Shown here one piece after another: positions 9,441 through 22,194 of a stretch of 64,000 nt of DNA. Under the pieces are notes generated by a model. That model was not told where the DNA came from and did not search any database. It was given only the letters and a program-made list of their open reading frames with translations. Position numbers and translations under genes: made by a program. Numbering within the stretch: position 1 is the first letter of the stretch; every line of letters begins with the position of its first letter. Source of the DNA: Marinobacterium weihaiense (GTDB lineage: Bacteria > Pseudomonadota > Gammaproteobacteria > Pseudomonadales > Balneatricaceae); NCBI RefSeq assembly GCF_019061305.1, contig NZ_JAHQZT010000012.1, positions 26,020 through 90,019 of the forward strand, given 5' to 3'.

Positions 9441-11488
9441 TGTCCCAGCACGATTTTCTGGTAGAACTCGGCACCGAAGAGCTGCCGCCCAAGGCGCTGA
9501 AGACCCTGTCCGGCGCCTTCCTCAATGGCATCACCGCCGGTCTGGACGCCGCCGGTATCGGCTATGCCGAGGCGCGTCCCTACGCCGCACCCCGTCGTCT
9601 GGCCGTATTGCTCAGCGGTATCCAGCTGCAACAGCCGGATCGCCCGATCGAAAAGCGCGGCCCGGCCACCCAGGCACCCGAAAAGGCGGTACAGGGCTTT
9701 GCCGGCTCCTGCGGTGTCGACATCGACCAGCTGGACGTGATGGAAACGCCCAAGGGCAGCTACTACGTTTACCGTGGCGTCGAGCAGGGGCAGAGCACAG
9801 CCTCTCTGCTGCCGGGCATTGTTACCGAATCCCTGAACAAGCTGCCGATCCCCAAGCGCATGCGCTGGGGTGCCTCGCGCACAGAATTTGTACGTCCGGT
9901 TAAATGGCTGTGCATGCTGCTGGGTGATGAGGTGGTTGACGCCGAGATCCTCGGCCTGAAAGCCGGTCGCAAGACCCGCGGCCACCGCTTCCACTACAAC
10001 CATGACATCGAGCTGATCGCCCCGGCGGATTACGCCCGCGTGCTGAAGGAAACCGGCAAGGTGATGGCCGATTTCGCCGAGCGCCGTGAGCTGATCCGCG
10101 AGCAGGTGATCCGCGAGGGCGAGCGCATCGGCGGCGTGGCCCAGATCGATGACGACCTGCTGGACGAAGTCACCGCACTGAACGAGTGGCCGGTGGCCCT
10201 GACCGGTCGTTTCGAAGAGCGCTTCCTGGACGTACCGGCGGAAGCGCTGATTCTGTCGATGAAGGAAAACCAGAAGTACTTCCACGCCCTGGATGCCGAC
10301 GGCAAGCTGATGCCGTACTTCATCACCGTCGCCAACATCGAGTCCAAGGACCCGCAGCAGGTGATCGAAGGCAACGAGAAGGTGATCCGTCCGCGCCTGG
10401 CGGATGCGGCCTTCTTCTTCGACACCGACAAGAAGCAGCCACTGGAAGCCCGCATCGAGAAGCTGAAGTCGATCGTGTTCCAGCAGCAGCTGGGCACCGT
10501 GTTCGACAAGACCCAGCGCATCGAAGGCCTGGCGGCGTCGATTGCCGAGCTGATCAACGGTGATGCTGGCTACGCCCGTCGCGCCGCAGCGCTGAGCAAG
10601 TGCGACCTGATGACCGACATGGTGTTCGAGTTCACCGAACTCCAGGGCCTGATGGGCTATCACTATGCACTGCATGATGGCGAGCCGGAAGAGGTTGCCC
10701 AGGCGATGAACGAGCAGTACCTGCCGCGCTTTGCCGGTGATGACCTGCCCGCGACCCGCACTGGTATCGCCCTGGCGATTGCCGACCGCCTGGACACCCT
10801 GACCGGCCTGTTCGGCATCAACCAGCCGCCGACCGGCTCCAAGGACCCGTTCGCGCTGCGCCGTGCCGCCTTGGGCGTGCTGCGCATTATCGTCGAGCAC
10901 AAGTTGGACCTGGATCTGCATCAGCTGCTGACCCTGGCCGCCGAACAGCACGGCGATCTGCCGGGCAGCGAAGGCCTGGCCGATCGCGTGCTCGACTTCA
11001 TGCTGGACCGTTTCCGCGCCTGGTATGACGACCGCGGCATCAGCGCCGAAACTTTCCTGGCCGTCCATGCCCTGCGCCCGACCAGCCCGCTGGATTTCGA
11101 CCGCCGCATCGACGCCGTCAGTCACTTCCGCAACCTGGCGGAAGCGGAAGCCTTGGCCGCCGCCAATAAGCGCGTCAGCAACATCCTCAGCAAGCAGGGC
11201 GGCGATATCAGCAGCGCGGTGAATGCCGATCTGTTGCAGGAAGCCGCCGAGCAGGCCCTGGCGTCCGCGCTGACTTCGGCCGAGCATGAGCTGCAGCCGC
11301 TGTTCGAGCAGGGCGACTACCGCACCGCGCTGGAACGCCTGGCCGGTTTGCGTGACGTGATCGACAGCTTCTTCGACAACGTCATGGTAATGGCAGACGA
11401 CGAAGCAATCCGGGCCAACCGCCTGGCACTGCTGAAGCGTCTGCGTCGACTCTTCCTGGGGGTAGCGGATATCTCGCTGCTGGGCTAA
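9440..11488 (+). CDS. glyS: Glycyl-tRNA synthetase beta subunit
   Basis: Tetrameric-type GlyRS beta subunit of 682 residues, involved in tRNA recognition, with a HD-like domain and a C-terminal anticodon-binding region. The N-terminus [16 protein letters not shown] is the family signature. Internal blocks such as PKRMRWG and FRPTSP-type segments are conserved, and the length matches E. coli GlyS (689). It is coupled to glyQ by stop-start overlap and ends before a clear terminator. A long open frame on the opposite strand is a codon-bias shadow. Confidence 0.97.
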   Translation: MSQHDFLVELGTEELPPKALKTLSGAFLNGITAGLDAAGIGYAEARPYAAPRRLAVLLSGIQLQQPDRPIEKRGPATQAPEKAVQGFAGSCGVDIDQLDVMETPKGSYYVYRGVEQGQSTASLLPGIVTESLNKLPIPKRMRWGASRTEFVRPVKWLCMLLGDEVVDAEILGLKAGRKTRGHRFHYNHDIELIAPADYARVLKETGKVMADFAERRELIREQVIREGERIGGVAQIDDDLLDEVTALNEWPVALTGRFEERFLDVPAEALILSMKENQKYFHALDADGKLMPYFITVANIESKDPQQVIEGNEKVIRPRLADAAFFFDTDKKQPLEARIEKLKSIVFQQQLGTVFDKTQRIEGLAASIAELINGDAGYARRAAALSKCDLMTDMVFEFTELQGLMGYHYALHDGEPEEVAQAMNEQYLPRFAGDDLPATRTGIALAIADRLDTLTGLFGINQPPTGSKDPFALRRAALGVLRIIVEHKLDLDLHQLLTLAAEQHGDLPGSEGLADRVLDFMLDRFRAWYDDRGISAETFLAVHALRPTSPLDFDRRIDAVSHFRNLAEAEALAAANKRVSNILSKQGGDISSAVNADLLQEAAEQALASALTSAEHELQPLFEQGDYRTALERLAGLRDVIDSFFDNVMVMADDEAIRANRLALLKRLRRLFLGVADISLLG

Positions 11489-11509
11489 GCGCTTAGCCCC
11501 TCCAAGACA

Positions 11510-11535
11510 AGCCCCGCAACTGCGGGGCTTTTTTT
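11510..11535 (+). terminator. Rho-independent terminator of glyQS
   Basis: AGCCCCGC pairs with GCGGGGCT around an AACT loop and is followed by seven T residues, 21 bases after the glyS stop. Confidence 0.93.
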
Positions 11536-11577
11536 GGCCCGCCGTTCAGCAATGGCACTGCCGAAACAGATCCCGAC

Positions 11578-11593
11578 TGTTTCACGTGAAACA
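11578..11593 (+). promoter_or_regulatory. parS: parS centromere site (perfect palindrome)
   Basis: TGTTTCACGTGAAACA is a perfect 16-base palindrome identical to the bacterial parS consensus bound by ParB. It lies in the intergenic space between the convergent glyS and gyrB. parA and parB are encoded 15 kb away in the same window, on the far side of the origin candidate. Confidence 0.93.
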
Positions 11594-11672
11594 TCTTCTA
11601 TACGGCCATGACAGCATTTGGCACGCATACCCGACCTGAATAACGGCTGCACCTGTTCCTCACCACAGGCGC

Positions 11673-11698
11673 AAAAAAGCCGCTCCTAAGAGCGGCTT
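11673..11698 (-). terminator. Rho-independent terminator of gyrB
   Basis: Read on the minus strand, AAGCCGCTC pairs with GAGCGGCTT around a 4-base loop and is followed by six T residues, 25 bases after the gyrB stop. With the glyS terminator it brackets the parS site. Confidence 0.9.
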
Positions 11699-11722
11699 GT
11701 TGGACGGGCTGACAGTTGCCGA

Positions 11723-15249
<3,527 letters not shown>

Positions 15250-15318
15250 GAAGGCTTAACGCGTGCGTCCGGGGTTGGCGGGCAAATATGGCCGCTGGGG
15301 CGATCATCTTAAGGCCAT

Positions 15319-15347
15319 ATAGTACCGCTCCTGCCGATGAATGTCTG
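15319..15347 (-). promoter_or_regulatory. Candidate promoter for recF-gyrB
   Basis: On the minus strand CAGACA (15342-15347, four of six matches to the -35) is followed after 17 bases by TACTAT (15319-15324). It is 70 bases upstream of the recF ATG. Confidence 0.45.
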
Positions 15348-15419
15348 CGCCCCTAATGCTCGCAATCTATCAGGCACACCGAAGAGATCCACTAGTGACC
15401 GCATTTGCGTACAGAATGT

Positions 15420-15447
15420 TTGAAATGCATGTTTAATTGGCTATTAT
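15420..15447 (+). promoter_or_regulatory. Candidate promoter for the unknown gene between recF and dnaN
   Basis: TTGAAA (15420-15425), a 16-base spacer and TATTAT (15442-15447) make a good sigma-70 promoter reading towards the gene at 15706. The implied leader is about 250 bases, unusually long, and I see no known riboswitch in it. Confidence 0.5.
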
Positions 15448-15705
15448 GAACGTTAGTTTGGATGCTCCCAAAGGGAAAATCTTACCCACGAGGATCATGG
15501 CAGGGATTGCCGCCGATTCGATGCACCTGCAGGACGCGCCTCCCGGCACCGCATCAATCCGCTCGTTTCCGTGTACCCACCAGGTGCACTGGCCTGATGG
15601 CCACTGTTCTGCCCCCAATGGTTTGTCTTCTCGATCTGCCCGCGCATCCAGCCTCCACAGCTCAGCGGCGCACCGAGCTGACAACAATAATAACCGGAAA
15701 GTGCC

Positions 15706-16572
15706 ATGCCCTGTTTTACCGTGACCTTTACCCGCTCGGTACTGGATCGTCTGACCGAGCATTCCGAACACTACACTCCCATGGAACTGGCCTGCCTCGA
15801 GACAGGAGAGCCGCAGTTCTGGCTCAAGGCCCCCACGGCAGCCCTGGCCGAAACCTTCTGCCGCCTGACAGCGGGTAATGACGACTTCACCTGTCTCGCG
15901 CTGGACACCCCGGCCGTTGACGGCACGGGGGATGAACTCGACAGCGGCATCGATATTGTGCTGGATTATGACGGTATGCCGGTAAAATACAGGGATACAC
16001 CTGTACTGACCGCCCTCTGCAATGCCGTACCGCCGCTGACCGAACATGCCCGTTTCGCACGCGAGTTCACCGAGATGCTGGCGGCGGCCGGCTTCGGTGA
16101 CGTTCAGATCGATGCGGCGCTGTCGCTGCTGGACGGGCGTGTCGACCCTGAACACACCCGTGCCGGTCAGCAAATGCACGGCCCTGATGCCGACCGCCAG
16201 GCGCTGCTGCAGGAAGCGCTGAATGAAGTGCTCTGGCTGCACGGCGTCAGCCGCGATCCCAAACATGACTTTGTCTGGCTGGAAACCCGTGGCCAGTACA
16301 GTGCAACTCTGTGCTGGCACAAGGATCAGCTGCTCTGTGGCCCGGCAGATGAGTTGCTGGCACGCATCACTGACTGGCATCAGAACGTGCTGGAGTTACA
16401 GGCGGATGCGGATTCCCTGCTGGGGCAGGTGCTGCTGAAACGCAAGCTATCCCTGCCGGGCAAACTCACGCCGGCCCCAGTATGCCTGGAAGCTTGGCAG
16501 CTGTATCAGCAGGAGCAGATTCTAGACGCGCTGGATACGAATCTGGAGGCGCTGCTGGCCCACGCCATTTAG
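15706..16572 (+). CDS. Hypothetical protein inserted between recF and dnaN
   Basis: A 288-residue acidic, soluble-looking protein. I do not recognise a family and see no signal peptide, membrane segment or catalytic motif. It begins MPCFTVTFTRSVLDRL and has leucine- and aspartate-rich helical stretches throughout. GGAAAG lies five bases before the ATG and the codon use resembles its neighbours, so it looks like a real gene and not a shadow. It is the only gene here on the plus strand, so it interrupts the normally contiguous dnaA-dnaN-recF-gyrB order. It ends 39 bases from the dnaN stop, in convergent orientation. A role in DNA metabolism is only suggested by position. Confidence 0.75.
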   Translation: MPCFTVTFTRSVLDRLTEHSEHYTPMELACLETGEPQFWLKAPTAALAETFCRLTAGNDDFTCLALDTPAVDGTGDELDSGIDIVLDYDGMPVKYRDTPVLTALCNAVPPLTEHARFAREFTEMLAAAGFGDVQIDAALSLLDGRVDPEHTRAGQQMHGPDADRQALLQEALNEVLWLHGVSRDPKHDFVWLETRGQYSATLCWHKDQLLCGPADELLARITDWHQNVLELQADADSLLGQVLLKRKLSLPGKLTPAPVCLEAWQLYQQEQILDALDTNLEALLAHAI

Positions 16573-16611
16573 TAGGCGTGGGCTCTGGCAGCAAGGCGGG
16601 ATGCGGCGCAA

Positions 16612-17715
16612 TTACATCCGCATCGGCATGACAACGTACAGCGCTTCCGGCTCGTCCTGGCCCTGGATCAGGGCGCTGCTGTTGGAGTCCAGCAAGGTGA
16701 AGCGCACTACGTCGGAATTGAGGATCGACAGCACGTCCAGCAGGTAGTTGACGTTGAAGCCGATCTCCAGGTGACCGCCCTGATAATCCACGGCCACGGT
16801 TTCTTCCGCTTCTTCCTGCTCCGGGTTGTTGGCCATCACCTGCAGATAACCGTCATTCAGGGTCAGACGTACGCCGCGGTACTTCTCGTTGGACAGAATC
16901 GCGATGCGGCTGAACACCTGGCGCAGCTCCTGGCGATCGCCCAGCAGCTCCTTGTCGCCGTTGCGCGGGATCACGCGCTGGTAATCCGGGAACTTGCCGT
17001 CCACCAGCTTGGAGGTGAAGGTGAAGTCACCCACGTTGGCGCGGATATGGTTGGCACCAATGACCAGCTTGACGCTCTCGTCACCGCCCTGCAGCAGGCG
17101 GGCCAGTTCCAGAATCCCCTTGCGCGGTACGATGATCTGCTGCTGGGAACCAGCATCGGTATCCACGCCGCTGACCGATGTGGCCAGACGGTGGCCGTCG
17201 GTGGCGACGCTGCGCAGTTCGCCGTCCTTGACCTCCAGCAGCATACCGTTGAGGTAGTAGCGCACGTCCTGCTGCGCCATGGAGAAGCCGGTCTGTTCGA
17301 TCAGGCGACGCAGCGCCGACTGCGGCAGCTGCAGTTCGAAGGTCTCCGGGCTGTCTTCCACATTGGGGAATTCATGCGCCGGCAGGGTGGACAGGCTGAA
17401 ACGGCTGCGACCGGACTTGATCATCATCTTCTGGCCGGACAGCTCCAGTTCAATGCGGGCATCATCGGCCAGAGATTTGCAGATATCCATCAGCTTGCGG
17501 GCCGGTACGGTCACCGAGCCGGCCTCGGCCGGTTCGTCCAGCTGTACACGTCCCACCAGCTCGACTTCCAGGTCGGTGCCGGTCAGCGACAGCTGGTCAC
17601 CCTCTGCCACCAGCAGGATGTTGGACAGCACCGGCAGTGTCTGACGGCGTTCCACAACACCAGCGACCAGCTGCAGTGGTTTGATGAGCGCTTCGCGGGA
17701 TATAACAAGTCTCAT
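16612..17715 (-). CDS. dnaN: DNA polymerase III beta subunit (sliding clamp)
   Basis: Ring-forming processivity clamp that tethers polymerase III and many repair proteins to DNA. It has 367 residues made of three similar clamp domains of about 120 residues. The start MRLVISREALIKPLQLVAGVVE and the end YVVMPMRM are typical. It lies 28 bases after dnaA on the same strand, the usual dnaA-dnaN operon. Downstream it meets the unknown plus-strand gene instead of recF. Confidence 0.98.
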   Translation of the reverse strand: MRLVISREALIKPLQLVAGVVERRQTLPVLSNILLVAEGDQLSLTGTDLEVELVGRVQLDEPAEAGSVTVPARKLMDICKSLADDARIELELSGQKMMIKSGRSRFSLSTLPAHEFPNVEDSPETFELQLPQSALRRLIEQTGFSMAQQDVRYYLNGMLLEVKDGELRSVATDGHRLATSVSGVDTDAGSQQQIIVPRKGILELARLLQGGDESVKLVIGANHIRANVGDFTFTSKLVDGKFPDYQRVIPRNGDKELLGDRQELRQVFSRIAILSNEKYRGVRLTLNDGYLQVMANNPEQEEAEETVAVDYQGGHLEIGFNVNYLLDVLSILNSDVVRFTLLDSNSSALIQGQDEPEALYVVMPMRM

Positions 17716-17743
17716 GATTCTGGCTACCCTGTCAGGTCCATCA

Positions 17744-19387
17744 CTACGCCGTCAGATGACGCAGCAGGTTTTTGTAATCTTCAGCAATATCGGTATCGGT
17801 CTCACGCAGCGACTTGATCTTGCGGCAGGCGTGCAGCACCGTCGTATGATCTCGGCCGCCAAAGGCGTTGCCGATTTCGGGCAAACTGTGGTTGGTCAAC
17901 TCTTTCGCCAGGCTCATGGCCATCTGACGCGGCCGCGCCACAGAACGGCTACGGCGTTTGGAGAGCAGATCAGCCACCTTGATCTTGTAATAGTCGGCGA
18001 CTACCCGTTGAATGTTGTCAATACTAACCTGTTTGTCCTGCAACGCCAGCAGGTCTTTCAGGGATTCCTTGATAAAGGGAGTATTGATCGCATTCCCGGT
18101 AAAGTGGGCGTTGGCGATAACACGCTTGAGCGCGCCTTCCAGCTCGCGCACGTTGGAGCGGATTTTCTGCGCCAGGAAGAAGGCGGCATCGTCGGGCAGG
18201 TTGACCTGCGCTTCCTGCGCCTTCTTCATCAGAATCGCCACCCGGGTTTCCAGTTCCGGCGGCTCGATCGCGACCGTCAGGCCCCAGCCGAAGCGGGACT
18301 TGAGGCGTTCTTCCACACCATGGATCTCCTTCGGATAGCGGTCACTGGTCAGGATCATCTGCTGACCGCCTTCAAGCAGGGCGTTGAAGGTATGGAAAAA
18401 CTCTTCCTGGGAACGCTCCTTGCCGGCAAAGAACTGAATGTCATCAATCAGCAGCGCATCCACCGACCGGTAGTAGCGCTTGAAGTCGTTGATGGCATTC
18501 AGCTGCAGTGCCTTGACCATGTCGGCTACGAAGCGCTCGGAGTGCAGGTAAACGATACGGGCATTGGGGTTGCGCTTGAGCATTTCGGTTCCCACCGCAT
18601 GCATCAAGTGCGTTTTACCCAGGCCCACGCCGCCATAGATAAACAGTGGATTGTAAGACCCGCCCGGATTGTCGGCCACCTGCTGAGCCGCGGCCAGCGC
18701 CAGCTGGTTGGACTTGCCCTGCACAAAGGACTCGAAGGTGAACATCGGGTTGAGGTTGGACTGATGGCGCACGCCCCCCTCGACCTCGACCCGACGGCCC
18801 CCGCCCATGCCGGAAATGCCCGCCATGCTATTGATCGGCTCGGGCTGTTCAAACTGATCGAAGAAGCCCATCTGCGGTGTCGGCTCGACAGCCGGTTCAA
18901 CCACGGCATCATCCACGCGGGAAGTATCGGGCCGGGGCTGGGACGTCGGTGCCGCCTGGGGCATCATCTGAGATGCCGGCTGAGGCTGACCGTTGAGGGC
19001 CATGGCCGATTCAGGCCCTGCCTGCCAGCTCGATGCTGACGAGGGCTCAGGCGGACGGGCCACTGGCGCTTGACGTTCCGGCATGGCTCGCGGTGTGCGC
19101 ATGCGGCCGGGTGCCGTGCGCGGACGCGGGGCGGCCGCCGAAGGACCCGATACGTCAAGGCGTACCTCGACGCTCATGTCACCTGTGGTTTCGCAGACGG
19201 CCTGCTGGATACGGGCCAGGAACTTGTCGGCGACCCAGTCCTTGACGAAACGGTTGGGCGCCAGCAACAGCAGTTCGCTGCCCGCACTGTCTTGCGCGCG
19301 CAGAGGCCTTATCCAAGTGTTGAATTGCTGGGAGGGAAATTCCTGCTGCAACGCCCGCAGGCACTGCTCCCAAAGATCAACTGACAT
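17744..19387 (-). CDS. dnaA: Chromosomal replication initiator protein DnaA
   Basis: AAA+ initiator that binds DnaA boxes and melts the origin. Domain I occupies about residues 1-85. Domain II is an unusually long linker (about 85-210) rich in Pro, Ala and Gln. The AAA+ domain has [10 protein letters not shown] near 250 and [11 protein letters not shown] near 315. The C-terminal domain carries the box-binding signature, ending [20 protein letters not shown] near residue 510. At 547 residues it is about 80 longer than E. coli DnaA, almost all of it in the linker. A DnaA box overlaps its promoter. Confidence 0.98.
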   Translation of the reverse strand: MSVDLWEQCLRALQQEFPSQQFNTWIRPLRAQDSAGSELLLLAPNRFVKDWVADKFLARIQQAVCETTGDMSVEVRLDVSGPSAAAPRPRTAPGRMRTPRAMPERQAPVARPPEPSSASSWQAGPESAMALNGQPQPASQMMPQAAPTSQPRPDTSRVDDAVVEPAVEPTPQMGFFDQFEQPEPINSMAGISGMGGGRRVEVEGGVRHQSNLNPMFTFESFVQGKSNQLALAAAQQVADNPGGSYNPLFIYGGVGLGKTHLMHAVGTEMLKRNPNARIVYLHSERFVADMVKALQLNAINDFKRYYRSVDALLIDDIQFFAGKERSQEEFFHTFNALLEGGQQMILTSDRYPKEIHGVEERLKSRFGWGLTVAIEPPELETRVAILMKKAQEAQVNLPDDAAFFLAQKIRSNVRELEGALKRVIANAHFTGNAINTPFIKESLKDLLALQDKQVSIDNIQRVVADYYKIKVADLLSKRRSRSVARPRQMAMSLAKELTNHSLPEIGNAFGGRDHTTVLHACRKIKSLRETDTDIAEDYKNLLRHLTA

Positions 19388-19452
19388 CCATCTACTCCCG
19401 ACCGCTCAGGCTTCAGAGTCCAAGGGGTGATCACGTATATAAAAGGAGCATC

Positions 19453-19483
19453 ATTCTAACGCCTTGAAACACGGTTATCCACA
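19453..19483 (-). promoter_or_regulatory. dnaA promoter with overlapping DnaA box
   Basis: On the minus strand TAGAAT (19453-19458) lies 17 bases from TGGATA (19476-19481). The consensus DnaA box TTATCCACA (19475-19483 on the plus strand) covers the -35 hexamer, so DnaA binding would block the polymerase and repress its own gene. Confidence 0.6.
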
Positions 19484-19793
19484 GTAAAAACCGCTTTTGT
19501 GCAAAAAGATGAATAACTCCTGCGACCGTGGAAAAACCGGGACTCCGACCAATCAGGCCCCTGTCAAACCGGCTGGAAAACAGTTTGAGAACATGTTGTA
19601 TTCAGCTTAATCAACAGATCAATACATTGTTTTAAAAGGATTAAACTAGGATATCAACAAAATCATGGCTAGCCTGCGTCCATTTCACTGTGCCGGCTTC
19701 CTTGCCCTGGGTATCCACGGCAGTCCGTATCGCCGCTTGAGCATCCACGGAAACCTGAATCGGCCATTTTTTCGGCAATTCTGCAAAAAGTGT

Positions 19794-19822
19794 TTGCAAG
19801 ATAACCAGTAATTCCCTAAGAT
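19794..19822 (+). promoter_or_regulatory. rpmH-rnpA promoter
   Basis: TTGCAA (19794-19799), a 17-base spacer and TAAGAT (19817-19822) form a good sigma-70 promoter about 70 bases upstream of rpmH. Confidence 0.6.
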
Positions 19823-19892
19823 TTCGCGTCTTGATTTTTTACCCGTGGATATCAGCCACCTCACGTACATCAGTGTAAGTAGGACTGAGGCA

Positions 19893-20027
19893 ATGAAAAG
19901 AACATTCCAACCCAGCGTTCTGAAACGCAAACGTAATCACGGTTTCCGTGCTCGCATGGCCACCAAAGGCGGCCGTCAGGTTCTGAACCGTCGTCGCGCC
20001 AAAGGTCGTAAGCGTCTGTCTGCTTGA
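19893..20027 (+). CDS. rpmH: 50S ribosomal protein L34
   Basis: A 44-residue, highly basic ribosomal protein of the large subunit. The start [20 protein letters not shown] and the end are nearly invariant across bacteria. An upstream in-frame ATG at 19845 would add 16 residues not found in the family. The chosen ATG has GAGG-type bases (ACTGAGGCA) just before it. It is followed 30 bases later by rnpA, the standard pair. Confidence 0.98.
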   Translation: MKRTFQPSVLKRKRNHGFRARMATKGGRQVLNRRRAKGRKRLSA

Positions 20028-20057
20028 TTCAGACACTGCATAAGGTCGCATGACTGA

Positions 20058-20423
20058 ATGACCGACTTCCGATATCCCCGCCAGTTGCGTCTGTTGACCG
20101 GCGGGGATTTCAAACGCGTTTTCGACCGAGCGGTCGTCAAAGTACCGGAACAGCAGCTGCTGATCCTGGCCCGCCCCAACGATCTCGGACATCCCCGGAT
20201 CGGCTTTGTCATATCCAAGAAAAATGTCCGTCGGGCGGTGCAACGTAACCGTGTACGGCGTATCATTCGCGAATCGTTTCGCCTGCACCAGCATCAACTC
20301 CCGGCTCTCGACATGATTATCCTGGCCCGCAAGGGACTGGACACTCTTGATAACGCCGAATTGCATGCCATGATCAGGCGTTGCTGGTCCCGCGCCGGCA
20401 AGAAAGCCCGAAAGCTCACATAA
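20058..20423 (+). CDS. rnpA: Ribonuclease P protein component
   Basis: Basic protein that binds RNase P RNA and helps it recognise pre-tRNA leaders. The 121 residues include the phenylalanine-rich substrate cleft (DFKRVFDRA) and the RNR motif region QRNRVRRIIRESFR near residue 62-75. The order rpmH-rnpA is conserved. The next gene is yidC after only 21 bases. yidD, which usually separates or overlaps them, is absent. Confidence 0.97.
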   Translation: MTDFRYPRQLRLLTGGDFKRVFDRAVVKVPEQQLLILARPNDLGHPRIGFVISKKNVRRAVQRNRVRRIIRESFRLHQHQLPALDMIILARKGLDTLDNAELHAMIRRCWSRAGKKARKLT

Positions 20424-20444
20424 CAAACTGATGGTTCTTCCACC

Positions 20445-22112
20445 ATGGATGTACAGCGAGTCATACTGATTGCCGCTCTGGCACTGGTCTCCTATCTGAT
20501 GGTGCTGCAGTGGAACGAGGACTATGGTCCTTCCCAGCAGCCACAGCAGCAGGCCGCTACCGTCTCCGCCTACGCCGACGCTGCCGCGGGCGAAGCTTCC
20601 GAACTGCCCCAAGCCAGCAACGCCACCGGTAATGCTGACATTCCGGCAACTGCCGCCGGTCCGATTGCCGCCGCCAAAAGCCAGTCCTTGATCCATGTGC
20701 GTACCGACGTCCTCGACCTGTTGATCGATCCGCATGGCGGCGACATCATTCAGGTGGCGCTACCGGAGCACCTGGCAGCCCTGGCCAGCGACCAGCCTTT
20801 CGTGCTGCTGGAGCAGAATGCCAACCGTACCTATGTGGCCCAGAGCGGCCTGATCGGTCGCAATGGCCCGGATGCCAGCGCCGACGGTCGCCCGGTCTAT
20901 AGTGCGGCCCAGTCCGAATACACGCTGGAAGGCGATACCCTGAACGTCGACCTCACGCTGACCACGGACCAGGGTGTTGACGTCACCAAGCGCTTCACCT
21001 TTGCCAAGGGCGCCTACAAGGTCGATGTCGAATTTATCGTCAATAACGCCTCCGACGCGCCTTTCGAAGCAGTCCTGTTCGGTCAGATCAAGCGTGACGG
21101 TTCCGCCGATCCGTCGCAACAGACCAGCATGGGCATGCAGTCCTATCTGGGTGCCGTGTTCTCCACTGCCGAGAACAACTACCAGAAAGTCGATTTCGAC
21201 GACATGGACGAAGAGCGCTTCAAGGCCCAGAGCCCGGATGGCTGGGTCGCCATGGTGCAGCACTATTTCCTCAGTGCCTGGATTCCGGCACCGGGTGCCG
21301 AATACACCTATGAATCCCGCAAGATCAACGGCCAGTACCTGGTCGGCTTCCTGTCACCGAGCTTCAGTGTGGCACCGGGCCAGACCCAGACGGTCAGTGC
21401 CGACTTCTATGCCGGTCCCAAGGATGTTGATCAGCTGGAACAGATCGCACCGAACCTGGAACTGACCATCGATTACGGCTGGCTGTGGTGGATCGCCTCG
21501 CCGCTGTACATGCTGCTGAAGTGGATTCACTCAGTGGTGGGCAACTGGGGCCTGGCAATCATCGGCATCACCATCCTGGTCAAGGCCGCGCTGTTCCACC
21601 TGAACGCCAAGGCGTTCAAGTCCATGGCCAAGATGCGCAAGTTCGGTCCGGAAATGGCCCGCCTGAAGGAACTCTACGGTGATGACCGCCAGAAGATGTC
21701 CCAGGAAATGATGAAGCTGTACCAGAAGGAAAAGATCAATCCGCTGGGCGGCTGTCTGCCGATCCTGGTGCAGATGCCGGTATTCATCGCCCTGTACTGG
21801 GTACTGATGGAATCCGTCGAGCTGCGTCATGCGCCGTTCTATGGCTACATTCAGGATCTGTCGCAGATGGACCCGTACTTCATCCTGCCGATCCTGATGG
21901 GTGTGACCATGTTCATCCAGCAGATGCTGAACCCGACTCCGCCTGATCCCATGCAGGCCAAGATGATGAAAATGCTGCCGATTCTGTTCACCTTCTTCTT
22001 CCTCTGGTTCCCGGCCGGTCTGGTGCTGTACTGGCTGGTCAATAACATTCTGTCGATCGCCCAGCAGTACGTGATCAACAAGCAGATCGAAGCCGGCGAC
22101 GTCAAAGACTAA
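20445..22112 (+). CDS. yidC: Membrane protein insertase YidC
   Basis: Inner-membrane insertase acting alone or with SecYEG. It is a long gammaproteobacterial type of 555 residues. The N-terminal membrane anchor is at about 4-20. A low-complexity stretch and the large beta-sandwich periplasmic domain (about 85-340) follow, then five C-terminal membrane segments in the 60KD_IMP domain, including [21 protein letters not shown]1Fo subunit c, encoded further along in this window, is a classic YidC substrate. It ends in a UUCG-loop terminator. Confidence 0.98.
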   Translation: MDVQRVILIAALALVSYLMVLQWNEDYGPSQQPQQQAATVSAYADAAAGEASELPQASNATGNADIPATAAGPIAAAKSQSLIHVRTDVLDLLIDPHGGDIIQVALPEHLAALASDQPFVLLEQNANRTYVAQSGLIGRNGPDASADGRPVYSAAQSEYTLEGDTLNVDLTLTTDQGVDVTKRFTFAKGAYKVDVEFIVNNASDAPFEAVLFGQIKRDGSADPSQQTSMGMQSYLGAVFSTAENNYQKVDFDDMDEERFKAQSPDGWVAMVQHYFLSAWIPAPGAEYTYESRKINGQYLVGFLSPSFSVAPGQTQTVSADFYAGPKDVDQLEQIAPNLELTIDYGWLWWIASPLYMLLKWIHSVVGNWGLAIIGITILVKAALFHLNAKAFKSMAKMRKFGPEMARLKELYGDDRQKMSQEMMKLYQKEKINPLGGCLPILVQMPVFIALYWVLMESVELRHAPFYGYIQDLSQMDPYFILPILMGVTMFIQQMLNPTPPDPMQAKMMKMLPILFTFFFLWFPAGLVLYWLVNNILSIAQQYVINKQIEAGDVKD

Positions 22113-22133
22113 CGCTCGCTTCCACAGTAGAAT

Positions 22134-22158
22134 AAAAGGCTCCTTCGGGAGCCTTTTT
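22134..22158 (+). terminator. Rho-independent terminator after yidC
   Basis: GGCTCC and GGAGCC pair around a TTCG tetraloop, flanked by AAAA upstream and TTTTT downstream. Confidence 0.92.
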
Positions 22159-22194
22159 GCGTTTCAGCATCACGATCAGGGTCAGGAGATTCAC

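Larger units (their letters stand above)
15250..15705. other. 456-base gap between recF and the unknown gene, with divergent promoter candidates
   Basis: No convincing gene is seen here. Open frames on the plus strand starting at 15437 and 15462 have no ribosome site worth the name and low-complexity, serine-rich translations. The gap holds one promoter candidate pointing to recF and one pointing to the unknown 288-residue gene, the latter leaving a leader of about 250 bases. Confidence 0.6.
19388..19892. other. 505-base dnaA-rpmH intergenic region
   Basis: Holds the divergent dnaA and rpmH promoters and AT-rich stretches near 19610-19670. I find one perfect DnaA box (19475-19483) and only degenerate ATCCACGG-type copies. 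In Pseudomonas this interval is the origin. Here the box content is much poorer than in the mnmE-mnmG gap, so I read it as a regulatory region, possibly a relic or secondary origin. Confidence 0.6.

Noticed and set aside
9350..11287. 645-codon open frame on the minus strand opposite glyS
   Set aside because: It is the complement of a clear glyS; the translation is rich in His, Gln and Val as expected from reverse-reading GC-rich codons, and it matches no family.
15437..15878. Plus-strand frames at 15437 and 15462
   Set aside because: Low-complexity Ser/Arg/His-rich translations with no ribosome site; they overlap the leader and start of the gene at 15706.
15433..16380. 315-codon minus-strand frame overlapping the unknown gene at 15706
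   Set aside because: The plus-strand gene has the better ribosome site, promoter and amino-acid composition; the minus frame looks like its shadow.
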